A stretch of 64,000 bases of DNA from Treponema sp. OMZ 798. Lineage in GTDB: Bacteria > Spirochaetota > Spirochaetia > Treponematales > Treponemataceae. A model generated the notes under the pieces. It saw nothing but the letters and a program-made list of their open reading frames with translations, ran no database searches and was not told where the DNA came from. Both the position numbers and the translations under genes were made by a program. The DNA lies in the NCBI RefSeq assembly GCF_024181385.1, contig NZ_CP051305.1:434001-498000 (forward strand), in the 5' to 3' direction. Of the stretch, positions 53,483 through 61,819 are shown piece by piece. Position 1 is the first letter of the stretch. Each line of letters opens with the position of its first letter.

Positions 53483-55047
53483 AGGTGCCTTTGATTAAAT
53501 TCCAATATCATGTTAAAAATCAATATTAAAAAGATACCGATAGGAAACCAATCCTTATAAGAAGCATAAAATGTTTTTGTGTGCTCATAAATGGGAACTT
53601 CCGTATAAAGGGAGCCGGCTTCAAATAAGGGAAGATCTGCTAAAATCTTTCCTTTGGGGTCTACAACTACAGAGTAGCCTGAGTTGGTTGAGCGCACCAA
53701 AGTTGTTCTAAGCTCTATGGCTCTAAAGTGAGCTACTACAAAATGCTGATATTCGGCACTCTTTGTTTTGGACCAAGAGTCATTTGTTATGTTTATAAGA
53801 ACCTCACTTCCCGCATTGTGTAAATTAAGACAGACTGAAGGAAAGGCATCTTCAAAGCATATAGGGGCCGTAAATTTGACTGTCTTTCCTTCCGAATTTT
53901 TGATACTAAATACCTTATATTCAGTTCCCGGATTCCATCCTGAAGAAAAGCCGACCAGCTTATCAAAAAAACGGGCAACAAGAGGATTATCTATAAAGGG
54001 AATATACTCGGCAAAGGGTACGAGCTGTATTTTTGAATAAACGTCTATAATTTCTCCTTGAGAAGATAAAAGATAGGCTGAGTTATATTGCTTTTCTCCG
54101 TCTACATATGGGGAACCTACTAAGATGGGAGAGCCTGTCTCGGCTAAAAAGCGTATAAAAGGATCTCTGTAAGGGATAAATCCGTAAAAATCCTCATTGT
54201 CCTTGTATGGAGCTATCAGGGATGATTCGCTCCAAACGATGAGGTCCGGTTTTTTGTCTGCCGGTAAGATCGCCTTACGGCTTAAATTTTGAGAGGTTTT
54301 TAGATTTTCTTCAAACCGGGAATTGTCCCAAGGATCCGTGTTTTGCTGGACTATCACGGTGTTTAAAAAGGTTTTAGGCTGCATTTCGGTGAATAAAATT
54401 TTTATCCCGTAAATGTTGATAATTAAAACCAAAAAAGAGGTAAAAATAAGGGGGCGTTTAATTTCGTCTAAGTTTTTAAGAAAACCGGCTGAATTTGCCG
54501 AAAGGGCATAGCTTTGTAAAATTTCACCTAAGCAGGCTGCAATAAGGGGGACAATAAAGGAAAGTCCCCAAACTCCCGTTATGTCTATAAACTGAATAAG
54601 GGGCTTTAAGTTAAAGCAGATCATCGGAGCTGTTCCCCAAGGATAGGCTAAAAAACCTGTAGATTTGGAAATTTCCCAGAGGAGCCAAACTGAGGCGAAG
54701 AAGAACGGGCGTAAATTTTTATTTTTTTGAAGACCATGATAAAGTAAAAAACCGAAGGGCATGGCCATAAAAAAATATGCAAGGGTACTGGCTCCTAGCG
54801 TAAATATTGCAAAATCTTCAAAAAAAGCAAGCCAAAAGCTTGACATAAAATTTACAAAGGCGGCAAAAAATCCGTATAAAAGGGCCGCTCTTTTATGTGA
54901 GCCGCAATTAAGGAATGTATAATATAACAGAATCAAACCTGCAAAACCGGCAAAGGGAGAGCCTGAATTTAAGAATTCATTGGGGATTCCGAGAGAAAAT
55001 AGGGCTGATGATGCAAAAATACTAAAAAAAGATAAAAAAAAGTGCAT
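53467..55047 (-). CDS. lnt: Apolipoprotein N-acyltransferase
   Basis: This inner-membrane enzyme adds the third acyl chain to lipoproteins, needed here by the several lipoproteins of this window. The 526-residue protein has about seven membrane helices and a periplasmic nitrilase-like domain. The catalytic Glu is in IVWSESSLI, the Lys in KIQLVPFAEYIPF and the Cys in APICFEDAFP. No ribosome site precedes the ATG. A weak TAGATA sits at a leaderless distance but has no good -35. Confidence 0.95.
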   Translation of the reverse strand: MHFFLSFFSIFASSALFSLGIPNEFLNSGSPFAGFAGLILLYYTFLNCGSHKRAALLYGFFAAFVNFMSSFWLAFFEDFAIFTLGASTLAYFFMAMPFGFLLYHGLQKNKNLRPFFFASVWLLWEISKSTGFLAYPWGTAPMICFNLKPLIQFIDITGVWGLSFIVPLIAACLGEILQSYALSANSAGFLKNLDEIKRPLIFTSFLVLIINIYGIKILFTEMQPKTFLNTVIVQQNTDPWDNSRFEENLKTSQNLSRKAILPADKKPDLIVWSESSLIAPYKDNEDFYGFIPYRDPFIRFLAETGSPILVGSPYVDGEKQYNSAYLLSSQGEIIDVYSKIQLVPFAEYIPFIDNPLVARFFDKLVGFSSGWNPGTEYKVFSIKNSEGKTVKFTAPICFEDAFPSVCLNLHNAGSEVLINITNDSWSKTKSAEYQHFVVAHFRAIELRTTLVRSTNSGYSVVVDPKGKILADLPLFEAGSLYTEVPIYEHTKTFYASYKDWFPIGIFLILIFNMILEFNQRHLKKEG

Positions 55048-55074
55048 ATTTATATATCTATTTAATCATTTTTC

Positions 55075-55103
55075 TTGAAAAATTTCAATATAACGAGTAT
55101 TAT
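55075..55103 (+). promoter_or_regulatory. Promoter of the galactokinase-like gene placed for a leaderless start
   Basis: TTGAAA (55075-55080) and TATTAT (55098-55103) have a 17-bp spacer. With -7 at 55103, +1 is exactly the ATG at 55110. A TATAAT at 55103-55108 is too close to the ATG to serve as its -10. Confidence 0.6.
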
Positions 55104-55109
55104 ATAATT

Positions 55110-56264
55110 ATGCAAAAAATAGTTACATTTCATATTGACGAATATGGAGATGAGCCTGAAGTATGTGCTGCCGCCCCGGGGCGTTTTCATCTTCTAGGTG
55201 AGCATACATGGTTTGCTCAAGGAAATACTCTTTCCATGAGCATTAATCACTGTTTGTATGCTTGTGCATCGAGACGCAGCGATAATAACTTTAGGCTGTT
55301 TTCAATTTCGCTTAATGAGCGGAAAAAAATATCCTATTCCGGTCTCAGGTATAAGAGGGAAGACCGATGGGCCAATGCTGTTAAGGCCGTTATTTCGGCA
55401 TTTAACGACTTCGGCTACCACATTTCCGGTTTGAATTTTACTATTTTATCCGAAATACCTGCGGATGCGGGATTGGGAACTCCCAATGCTCTTAAAACGG
55501 CTACTGCCCTTATATTGAGGAAGATGTTTGCTCCCAAACTTACCAAAGGCGACTTGGTCGATATTCTTGAACATGCAAACGTTCAGCACCTAAACACCTA
55601 TGCTCATAGGGCGGATATTTTATGTGCCCTCTTTGCAAAATCCAATCACTGTGTGCGTACCGATCATCGAAAAAAAACTGCGGATATTTATCCTTTCCCC
55701 ATAGAGGGGCATTCCATCATATTAACGGATTCCCGCGTACCGCGCATAATTGCCCGTGAAGAGTTGACGGCCCGATTGGATGAATGTGTAGAAGCCTATG
55801 AACTGGTAAAAAAACAGCCTGATATGCCTAAAAACATGATGTATTTGACCGAAAAAATGCTTGAAGAGATCGATATCCCCGAATCGGTGCGGAGAAGGGT
55901 TACCTATATTATCAGAGAGTCTTTAAGTGTCGATGAAGCTGTGGATGCCCTAAGGCGTAAAGACAATATCATGCTTTCACGTATCTTAAACCGCTCCCAT
56001 GACGGACTTAGAGACCGCTTTGAGATTTCTTGTCCCGAATTGGACTGGCTGGTTAAGCGCTCCCTTGAGTTTATGGAGCCTTCGGTAACCAACCTTGTGT
56101 GTTCACGAATGACGGGAAAGGGCTTCGGCGGCTGTACCTATACTATTCTTAGAGATGAGGATGCAAAAGCTTATATAGAAAAAGTTGGAGACTATGAAAG
56201 AATTTTCGGATTTAAGCCTTTGATATATAAGGCTAAGCCCACAGGTTCTGCAAGAACTTTTTGA
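55110..56264 (+). CDS. Galactokinase-like GHMP kinase with altered active-site motifs
   Basis: The 384-residue GHMP-superfamily protein is closest to galactokinase. The N-terminal signature APGRFHLLGEHTWFAQGNTL follows the GRxNLIGEHxDY pattern but has Trp where galactokinases keep the sugar-binding Asp. The ATP-binding motif usually PxGxGLSSSA reads IPADAGLGTPNALKT, lacking the serines. A possible catalytic Asp is in AHRADILCALFA. The third GHMP motif, TGKGFGGCTYTIL, is present near the C-terminus. It may phosphorylate a different sugar, or be a non-catalytic relative. I therefore withhold the galK symbol. Confidence 0.8.
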   Translation: MQKIVTFHIDEYGDEPEVCAAAPGRFHLLGEHTWFAQGNTLSMSINHCLYACASRRSDNNFRLFSISLNERKKISYSGLRYKREDRWANAVKAVISAFNDFGYHISGLNFTILSEIPADAGLGTPNALKTATALILRKMFAPKLTKGDLVDILEHANVQHLNTYAHRADILCALFAKSNHCVRTDHRKKTADIYPFPIEGHSIILTDSRVPRIIAREELTARLDECVEAYELVKKQPDMPKNMMYLTEKMLEEIDIPESVRRRVTYIIRESLSVDEAVDALRRKDNIMLSRILNRSHDGLRDRFEISCPELDWLVKRSLEFMEPSVTNLVCSRMTGKGFGGCTYTILRDEDAKAYIEKVGDYERIFGFKPLIYKAKPTGSARTF

Positions 56265-56356
56265 TAAGGCTTGAAGATAGGTGAATTTTTAAGTGTACTT
56301 CTCTGCTATTGTGTAAAAAGTTTTTTTTCTGTATAATTTGAAAAAGGGAGGGTTTC

Positions 56357-57037
56357 ATGTATTCCGAATTAAAAGAGGGTGTAAACCTATATAACAAAAA
56401 AGACTACCAAGAAGCTTTAGTTTTCTTTTTAAGTGTAAGTACGGAAGATGTTCTTATTAAAATCGAAATAAACTATTATATAGGTCTAATATATTCCCGG
56501 CTATCAGAGTATGAGCAGGCTCTCGAATATCTTGAACAGGTCGTTACTGCAAGCAAGGATATTGCAAAGGTTTATCAATGCAGATTGATTTTAGCCTTTA
56601 TCTACGCAAATACCGGCCGAACAAGGCTTGCAGAGTTTGAACTTTCAAAACTTATTGAAGCCGGCTATGAGTCGGTGCAGGTTTACTCTTCATTAGCCTA
56701 TGTTTATTATGAACATCATGAAACCGAAAAGGCTATAGACTATTACGAAAAAGCCTTAAAGGCCGCTCCCGAAAACAGCACGGCTCTAAACGGTTTGGCC
56801 TACATTCTCGCAGAAACAGATAGGGATCTGACCCGTTCCTTGCTTCTTTGCAAAAAAGCCGTAGAAAAACAGCCTGAAAATCCGGCTTATTTGGATTCTA
56901 TGGCCCTAATCTACCATAAGATGGACCTTGAGCCGGAGGCTAATTCCTATATTACTCGAGCAAAGGAAAAATTACCCGATAATAAGATTATACTCAAACA
57001 CTTTGAAATGATAACCGCCGGTGCACGGGAGGCTTAA
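56357..57037 (+). CDS. TPR repeat protein
   Basis: The 226-residue helical protein is made of about six tetratricopeptide repeats with the usual G/Y, A and P positions (YYIGLIYSRLSEYEQALEYL, AYVYYEHHETEKAIDYYEKA, NGLAYILAETDRDLTRSLLL). No signal peptide, so it is cytoplasmic or peripheral. GGGAGGG precedes the ATG. The next gene starts one base after its stop, so they form an operon. It is probably an adaptor for a protein complex. Confidence 0.85.
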   Translation: MYSELKEGVNLYNKKDYQEALVFFLSVSTEDVLIKIEINYYIGLIYSRLSEYEQALEYLEQVVTASKDIAKVYQCRLILAFIYANTGRTRLAEFELSKLIEAGYESVQVYSSLAYVYYEHHETEKAIDYYEKALKAAPENSTALNGLAYILAETDRDLTRSLLLCKKAVEKQPENPAYLDSMALIYHKMDLEPEANSYITRAKEKLPDNKIILKHFEMITAGAREA

Positions 57038-57038
57038 G

Positions 57039-59093
57039 ATGAAGTTCGCTATAAAATTTCGTATAATTGTTTTTATAAGCTTAATCTTATTTACTCTTCC
57101 TATTTTTTCGCAAGATAAGAGTTTTACCGATAATCCGTCCTCGTCGGATAAGAGGGTCGCTTCCGAAGAATTCAGACGGGGCGTTCAAGCCTATTACCGC
57201 GGAACCTTTAACGAAGCTATTCTATTATTCGAAAAAGCCCTTTCGTATTTGCCCGGAGAGTCCTTAATTTTAGATTGGCTCGGCAAGGCTTATTACAGCT
57301 CCGGGGTTGAGGGGGCCGCCTTAACTCAGTGGGAATTTGCTGAAGCCTCAGGCTACGGCGGAATGCTTTTAAAAAACAAGATAGAAATTTTAAAAGAATC
57401 GAGGAGCCTCACTCCCCATTCTTCAGATAACATAAAATATGTAGAAAATTCATCTTTTAGCTCGAAGAACGGAAATGTAGAACTTTTCCGTCAGCCTCTT
57501 TCGATAGCTGCCGTTTCCGACGGATCTTTTTGGATGACGGCCTACGGTTCAAACGAGCTTTTGCATTTTAATGTAAACGGTATAATCCTTGACAGAACTC
57601 GCGGTCCCATTCAAGGCTTTGACAGACCCTTCGATGTTATAGCCTTATCGGACGGGAATCTCTTGGTTTCGGAATTTGCCGCCGACAGGCTTTCTCTTCT
57701 CGATAAAAATGGTTCCTTTATAAAATCTTTCGGAACGAGGGGCAGGGGAAACGGGGAATTCATCGGCCCTCAGTTTTTGGCCGAAGACGATTACGGCAAT
57801 ATCTATGTTTGCGATTTTGGAAATGCAAGGATTGTAGTTTTTTCTTCTGCAGGAGAACCTCTTTTTACCTTTGGAACAAAAAGCGGTCTTTTCGGGGGCT
57901 TTACGGCTCCTTCCGGAATAGCTGTAGTTGACGGACTTGTCTATGTTGCCGATGCGGTAAAGGGTGCCGTCTACACCTTTGATACGGCCGGAAACTTTGT
58001 ACAATCCCTTTTGCCTGAAGGCACATTAAAACAAATAGAGTCGCTTAGAGAGTGGAACGGCAATTTGGTGGCCTCTGCCGGAAACAAGGTTTATCTTATA
58101 GACATTGCTTTTTCGACTGTGAGTGAGTTGATGAGCTTGGGAAATGTTCCTACAAAGATTACGGCAGCTGTTCCTGATGTAAATGGAAGTCTTCTTTTGA
58201 TAGATCATAAAAATCAAACGGTAGAAATAACTTCAAGAATAAATGAGCTTGCGGGCGGTCTTTTTGTGTTGATTAAAAAAGTCTACTCCGATAAATTCCC
58301 TGAAGTTTTGATTGAAGTAAGCGTTCAAAATCGGGACGGCAAACAAATTGTCGGTTTGACTCAGGATAACTTTATCATCACGGAAGGTAATAGACCTGTT
58401 GCCGACTATGCCCTTACCGGTTCTTCATATTTTAATAAAACCTGCGACATAGCCGTCATTGTTGAAAGATCTCCTAGTTCCCTAAAGGAAAAAGCCTTGA
58501 TAGAGGCTGCCTTAAAGGAAATTGCAGAAGCCATGCAGGGTAAGGGAAGGATAAGTCTTATTTCGGCATCATCTATTCCCTCTCTTGAGGGTAAATTCTC
58601 TCCTGCCGATTTGGTGACCCTACCTAACCGCATAAAGGCTCATGCCTCGCCTGATTGGAAATTCGATCTAGCTTTGCGCCTTGCCGTAGGGGAACTGATA
58701 AATGCCGAACAAAAAAGAGCCGTCCTTTTTTTGAATTTCAGCGATCCCAATTCGGATAATTTTAAGCAATATAATTTAAACGATCTTGCTGCATATATGA
58801 AAAATAACAATATACATTTTTATCCGATTAGCTTAAAAAAGGGAGCTCCGGCCTCCGAAATGAGTTATCTTGCAAAAAAGACAGGCGGTAAGGCCGCATA
58901 CATATATGCCGAAAGGGGCTTAAAACCCATCATTGATGACATTATAGAACAGCCCTTGGGAATGTATCAGCTGAAATATACTTCTACCATGTCCACCGAT
59001 TTCGGCAGGGCTTTTTTACCAGTAGAAGTAGAAGTTCAGCTTTTAAAAAGATCCGGAAGGGATGAAATAGGCTACTTTGCTCCTTTGGAGTAG
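57039..59093 (+). CDS. Exported TPR + NHL-repeat + VWA-like protein
   Basis: The 684-residue protein has a signal peptide (about 1-26, IFSQD), a short TPR-like unit (about 40-105) and an NHL beta-propeller (about 145-390) with motifs like GQFDRPFDVIALSDGNLLVSEF and GEPLFTFGTKSGLFGGFTAP. A VWFA-related domain starts near 410. Its metal-site motif, normally DxSxS, reads VIVERSPSS, so metal binding is doubtful. It sits in the periplasm or on the surface and may bind a polymer or protein. The ATG at 57039 has GGGAGG seven bases upstream. Confidence 0.75.
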   Translation: MKFAIKFRIIVFISLILFTLPIFSQDKSFTDNPSSSDKRVASEEFRRGVQAYYRGTFNEAILLFEKALSYLPGESLILDWLGKAYYSSGVEGAALTQWEFAEASGYGGMLLKNKIEILKESRSLTPHSSDNIKYVENSSFSSKNGNVELFRQPLSIAAVSDGSFWMTAYGSNELLHFNVNGIILDRTRGPIQGFDRPFDVIALSDGNLLVSEFAADRLSLLDKNGSFIKSFGTRGRGNGEFIGPQFLAEDDYGNIYVCDFGNARIVVFSSAGEPLFTFGTKSGLFGGFTAPSGIAVVDGLVYVADAVKGAVYTFDTAGNFVQSLLPEGTLKQIESLREWNGNLVASAGNKVYLIDIAFSTVSELMSLGNVPTKITAAVPDVNGSLLLIDHKNQTVEITSRINELAGGLFVLIKKVYSDKFPEVLIEVSVQNRDGKQIVGLTQDNFIITEGNRPVADYALTGSSYFNKTCDIAVIVERSPSSLKEKALIEAALKEIAEAMQGKGRISLISASSIPSLEGKFSPADLVTLPNRIKAHASPDWKFDLALRLAVGELINAEQKRAVLFLNFSDPNSDNFKQYNLNDLAAYMKNNNIHFYPISLKKGAPASEMSYLAKKTGGKAAYIYAERGLKPIIDDIIEQPLGMYQLKYTSTMSTDFGRAFLPVEVEVQLLKRSGRDEIGYFAPLE

Positions 59094-59905
59094 GGATTGA
59101 TATAGACATCCATCTGTGGGAAGGGAATCTTGATTTCGGCTTCTTCAAATAGCTCGTTTATCAGCTTAAAAACCGAATTCTTTATTACAAGAAAATCTTC
59201 ATTTAATCCCCAAGCATAAAAGGCGACTTCTATGCCGGAATTTGCATAAACCGACCATAAAACAAAGGGTTCGGGGTCTTGTAAAATTTGGGGTACACGG
59301 TTCGGGATTTCCATTAAAACGGCTTCTACCTTTTCCATATCGGTGCCGTATGCAACGGTTATCTTTGTTTCAATTCTCCTTATAGGAAGGCTTGAATAGT
59401 TTATGAGATTTCCCTTTATGACTACCTCATTAGGGATACGCACTATGTTTCCGTCAAGGGTTTTTACCCTGACAGCCATAAAATCGATAGATTCTACATT
59501 TCCCGTTATGTCTGCAAGCTGGATGCGGTCGCCTACCTTAAAGGCTTTTTCGGCAAGGACAAAGAAGCCGGAAATTATGTTTGATACCGAGGTTTGGGCT
59601 GCAAAACCTATGGCAACACCGGCTATACCGGCAGCTCCGACAAAGGCATTTATGTTTATGCCTAGCTTTTTGAATATTGTCATCAAGATAACTGCCAGAC
59701 AAGTGTATTGGAGAATCTTTGTTATAAGGTTCTGAATTGCAGGACTTACCTTGTGTTCGGTAAATTTTCTTATGGATTTAATTATAATTTTAAAAAAGAT
59801 GTATGTAATTAAAATTATTCCCAAGAGGGACAAAACAGACATAAAAAAGGGCAGGGTAAAGTTTTCCCTGAAAAAAATTTGTATTTGTTCTAAGCTTATC
59901 TTCAT
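59072..59905 (-). CDS. mscS: Small-conductance mechanosensitive channel MscS
   Basis: The 277-residue length is that of classic MscS. Two or three membrane helices occupy about 18-100, with pore-helix GAAGIAGVAIGFAAQTSVSNII and the beta-domain block KAFKVGDRIQLADITGNVESIDFMAVRVKTLDG plus RIPNEVVIKGNLINYS. It is a heptameric safety valve for osmotic downshock. The 3' end overlaps the convergent NHL/VWA gene by 22 bp. The promoter places +1 on the ATG. Confidence 0.95.
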   Translation of the reverse strand: MKISLEQIQIFFRENFTLPFFMSVLSLLGIILITYIFFKIIIKSIRKFTEHKVSPAIQNLITKILQYTCLAVILMTIFKKLGININAFVGAAGIAGVAIGFAAQTSVSNIISGFFVLAEKAFKVGDRIQLADITGNVESIDFMAVRVKTLDGNIVRIPNEVVIKGNLINYSSLPIRRIETKITVAYGTDMEKVEAVLMEIPNRVPQILQDPEPFVLWSVYANSGIEVAFYAWGLNEDFLVIKNSVFKLINELFEEAEIKIPFPQMDVYINPYSKGAK

Positions 59906-59911
59906 TTTGGT

Positions 59912-59940
59912 AATCTATCAAATTTTTTGTAAAAAGCCAA
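59912..59940 (-). promoter_or_regulatory. mscS promoter placed for a leaderless start
   Basis: On the minus strand TTGGCT (59935-59940) and TAGATT (59912-59917) have a 17-bp spacer and an extended TGA. The predicted +1 is 59905, the A of the ATG, and no ribosome site is seen. Confidence 0.5.
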
Positions 59941-60131
59941 TGGGGGCATTCTGAATCGGCAGGGCAGCCTCATTAAAGTTTTATCTTTGCAAAAGCTATG
60001 CTGTTCAATCATTACTTTGCTGCTATTTTGATGTGTTTATATTTATTTTTTAAATTTTACTAATTATTTAATTTATAACCCTATAATTAGGTGAAGGCAG
60101 GGAAGAAAATAATACCTGCAAAGGAGTTATT

Positions 60132-61016
60132 ATGGATGAAGAAAAAATTTTAAATCCCAAGACCGATTGGGTTTTTAAGTTAATGTTCTCTAAAGGTGAA
60201 GAAGGCAACAAGGCCCTTATAAGCTTTCTTAATGCCTTTTTGGAAGATTCTTACGGTAAAATCAAAAAAGCCGAAATCCTAAACACCGAACTGATTCGGG
60301 ACAGGCCGTCGGGTGAAACTTACCGCCTCGATTTTTTGATTAAAACCGACACAGGTCTTCTTGTAGACCTTGAAATGCAGCAGTTTTGGAAAACCAACTA
60401 TCCAAGGCGGAGTCAAATGTACCTTATGCGGTTAGCTTCTCGTTTTTTAAAATCGGAGCCCAACGAAGACGATTTTTTGTATGCAATAAGCCTCTCTGTC
60501 TTTGGCTGCGATGTTCCTAAAAACGCAGAGCTTGTAAAGATGCCTGAAGGTTCTGTAATTCAATATCTTTATGTTGAATTAAACAAGCTAATAGTTTATA
60601 CTATGAAAAAGAGATTAGAAGAGTATAATCTAAAAGATTTTTGGATAAGATTTTTAACCAACTATGAAGAAGATAAAAAAAGCGGGATGTTGGAAGAATT
60701 GTGCAGATTAGAGGAGGGTATAAAAATGGCAGAAGCAACACTCTTTAGGGTAACTGATGAAGAGAGGCGAATGGCAATAGAGCTCTCTAACGAAAAGTAC
60801 GAGATGTATGTGGAATGTGAAAGGAATGAAGCTAGAAGACTGGGATTAGAGGAAGGCCGTGCCGCAGGTTTAGAAGAAGGTTTAGTCGAGGGCCGAGCTG
60901 AAGGTTCATATCAAGCAAAGTTGGAAACAGCAAAAAACTTGCTTGAAATAGGGCTTGCCTTAGAAATAATCTCAAAAGCTACAGGGCTTAGTAAAGAGGA
61001 GGTGGAGAAACTATGA
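60132..61016 (+). CDS. Rpn-family recombination-promoting nuclease / PD-(D/E)XK protein
   Basis: The 294-residue protein of the Rpn/PF12784 type starts KTDWVFKLMFSKGEEGNKALI. The nuclease core is YRLDFLIKTDTGLLVDLEMQ, with the catalytic Asp and the E-x-Q form usual in this family. The C-terminal half is helical, with a Gly/Glu-rich repeat (LGLEEGRAAGLEEGLVEGRA, about residues 237-256) found in many members. These proteins promote RecA-independent recombination or act in defence. AAAGGAG is at the right distance before the ATG. A TATAAT lies at 60082-60087 with no clear -35. The 226-bp upstream gap is AT-rich. Confidence 0.88.
   Translation: MDEEKILNPKTDWVFKLMFSKGEEGNKALISFLNAFLEDSYGKIKKAEILNTELIRDRPSGETYRLDFLIKTDTGLLVDLEMQQFWKTNYPRRSQMYLMRLASRFLKSEPNEDDFLYAISLSVFGCDVPKNAELVKMPEGSVIQYLYVELNKLIVYTMKKRLEEYNLKDFWIRFLTNYEEDKKSGMLEELCRLEEGIKMAEATLFRVTDEERRMAIELSNEKYEMYVECERNEARRLGLEEGRAAGLEEGLVEGRAEGSYQAKLETAKNLLEIGLALEIISKATGLSKEEVEKL
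60842..60912 (+). repeat. Gly/Glu-rich heptad-like repeat at the Rpn C-terminus
   Basis: Codons for LGLEEGRAAGLEEG and LVEGRAEG repeat a GLEEGRA unit three times. The DNA repeat is imperfect. In related proteins this segment varies in copy number and is predicted to be a helical tether. Confidence 0.5.
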
Positions 61017-61048
61017 TTAGTGGAGGCCGGCAATTAAAAACAACCTCC

Positions 61049-61078
61049 TAGACAAAGCTTCTCATTTTATAGTATAAG
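61049..61078 (+). promoter_or_regulatory. HAD gene promoter, near-leaderless
   Basis: TAGACA (61049-61054) and TATAAG (61073-61078) are 18 bp apart. The predicted +1 is 61085 against an ATG at 61084. A TATAGT at 61068-61073 is an alternative -10. No ribosome site is present in either case. Confidence 0.4.
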
Positions 61079-61083
61079 TATCT

Positions 61084-61785
61084 ATGAAGTACGGTATTTC
61101 TGCTATAGCCTTTGACATTGACGGTACGCTCTATCCTTCATGGCGCTTTAATTTACGTATAATTCCTTTTCTTTTAAAAAATTTTAATTTTATGTCTGCT
61201 TTTAATAAGACCCGCAAAGATATTCGATTATGGCAGGAAAAAAATCCCGATAAAGTTTTAGATAATTTTTTTGATTTTCAAGCCGAAATTTTGGCAAAAT
61301 ATGCAGGAAAGAGCAAGGAAGATGTTAAAAATTTTTTGGAGGCTGAAATTTATACCGGCTGGAAAAAGCGTTTTGCAAGGATAAGGCCTTACTTTTTTGC
61401 AAGGGAATCTATAGAGGAATTTAAAAGCCGAGGACTTAAAATAGCCCTTCTTTCGGATTTTTTACCGGAACAAAAAAATGATGTATGGGGTATTTTACCC
61501 CTTTGCGATGCCGCTTTCGGGACAGAGACTATAGGAGCCTTAAAGCCTTCTCCTCTCCCCTTTAGAAGATTGGCAGAAGCCCTTGATCTGCCTTGCGATA
61601 AGATTCTCTATGTGGGAAACAACCTCAAGTATGATGTAGCGGGAGCCAAGGCTGCAGGAATGTACACTGCCTGCATAAAGAGCAGATTATTTATTTTGCT
61701 GAAAAAGATTTTTGCTCAAAAAGATACCGAAAAACCTGATATTTATTTTTCAAACTATCGCCAATTATTGAAATTTATGATATAA
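61084..61785 (+). CDS. HAD-family hydrolase
   Basis: This 233-residue phosphatase-like HAD protein has motif I FDIDGTLYPSW with both Asp residues, motif II ALLSDFLPEQ, motif III Lys in GALKPSPLPFR and motif IV YVGNNLKYDVAGAKAAG. The cap is helical, of C1 type (about 15-95). Substrate cannot be inferred. No ribosome site precedes the ATG. The end of the gene carries the promoter of the next one. Confidence 0.9.
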   Translation: MKYGISAIAFDIDGTLYPSWRFNLRIIPFLLKNFNFMSAFNKTRKDIRLWQEKNPDKVLDNFFDFQAEILAKYAGKSKEDVKNFLEAEIYTGWKKRFARIRPYFFARESIEEFKSRGLKIALLSDFLPEQKNDVWGILPLCDAAFGTETIGALKPSPLPFRRLAEALDLPCDKILYVGNNLKYDVAGAKAAGMYTACIKSRLFILLKKIFAQKDTEKPDIYFSNYRQLLKFMI

Positions 61786-61786
61786 T
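61778..61786 (+). promoter_or_regulatory. Extended -10 promoter of the coiled-coil gene
   Basis: TGA followed by a perfect TATAAT lies across the HAD stop codon. The -35 region is poor. The predicted start near 61793 leaves a 27-base leader with GGGTGGG before the ATG at 61820. Confidence 0.5.
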
Positions 61787-61819
61787 CTGATATTATAAAA
61801 AAAAGGGTGGGAATTTTTA

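Noticed and set aside
60842..60912. Repeats in the Rpn gene as a possible recombination site
   Set aside because: They encode a common helical tail of this family and are too short and imperfect for an att-like site.
61018..61050. GGAGG/CCTCC inverted repeat after the Rpn gene as a terminator
   Set aside because: The loop is 17 bases and no T-run follows, so terminator function is unlikely.
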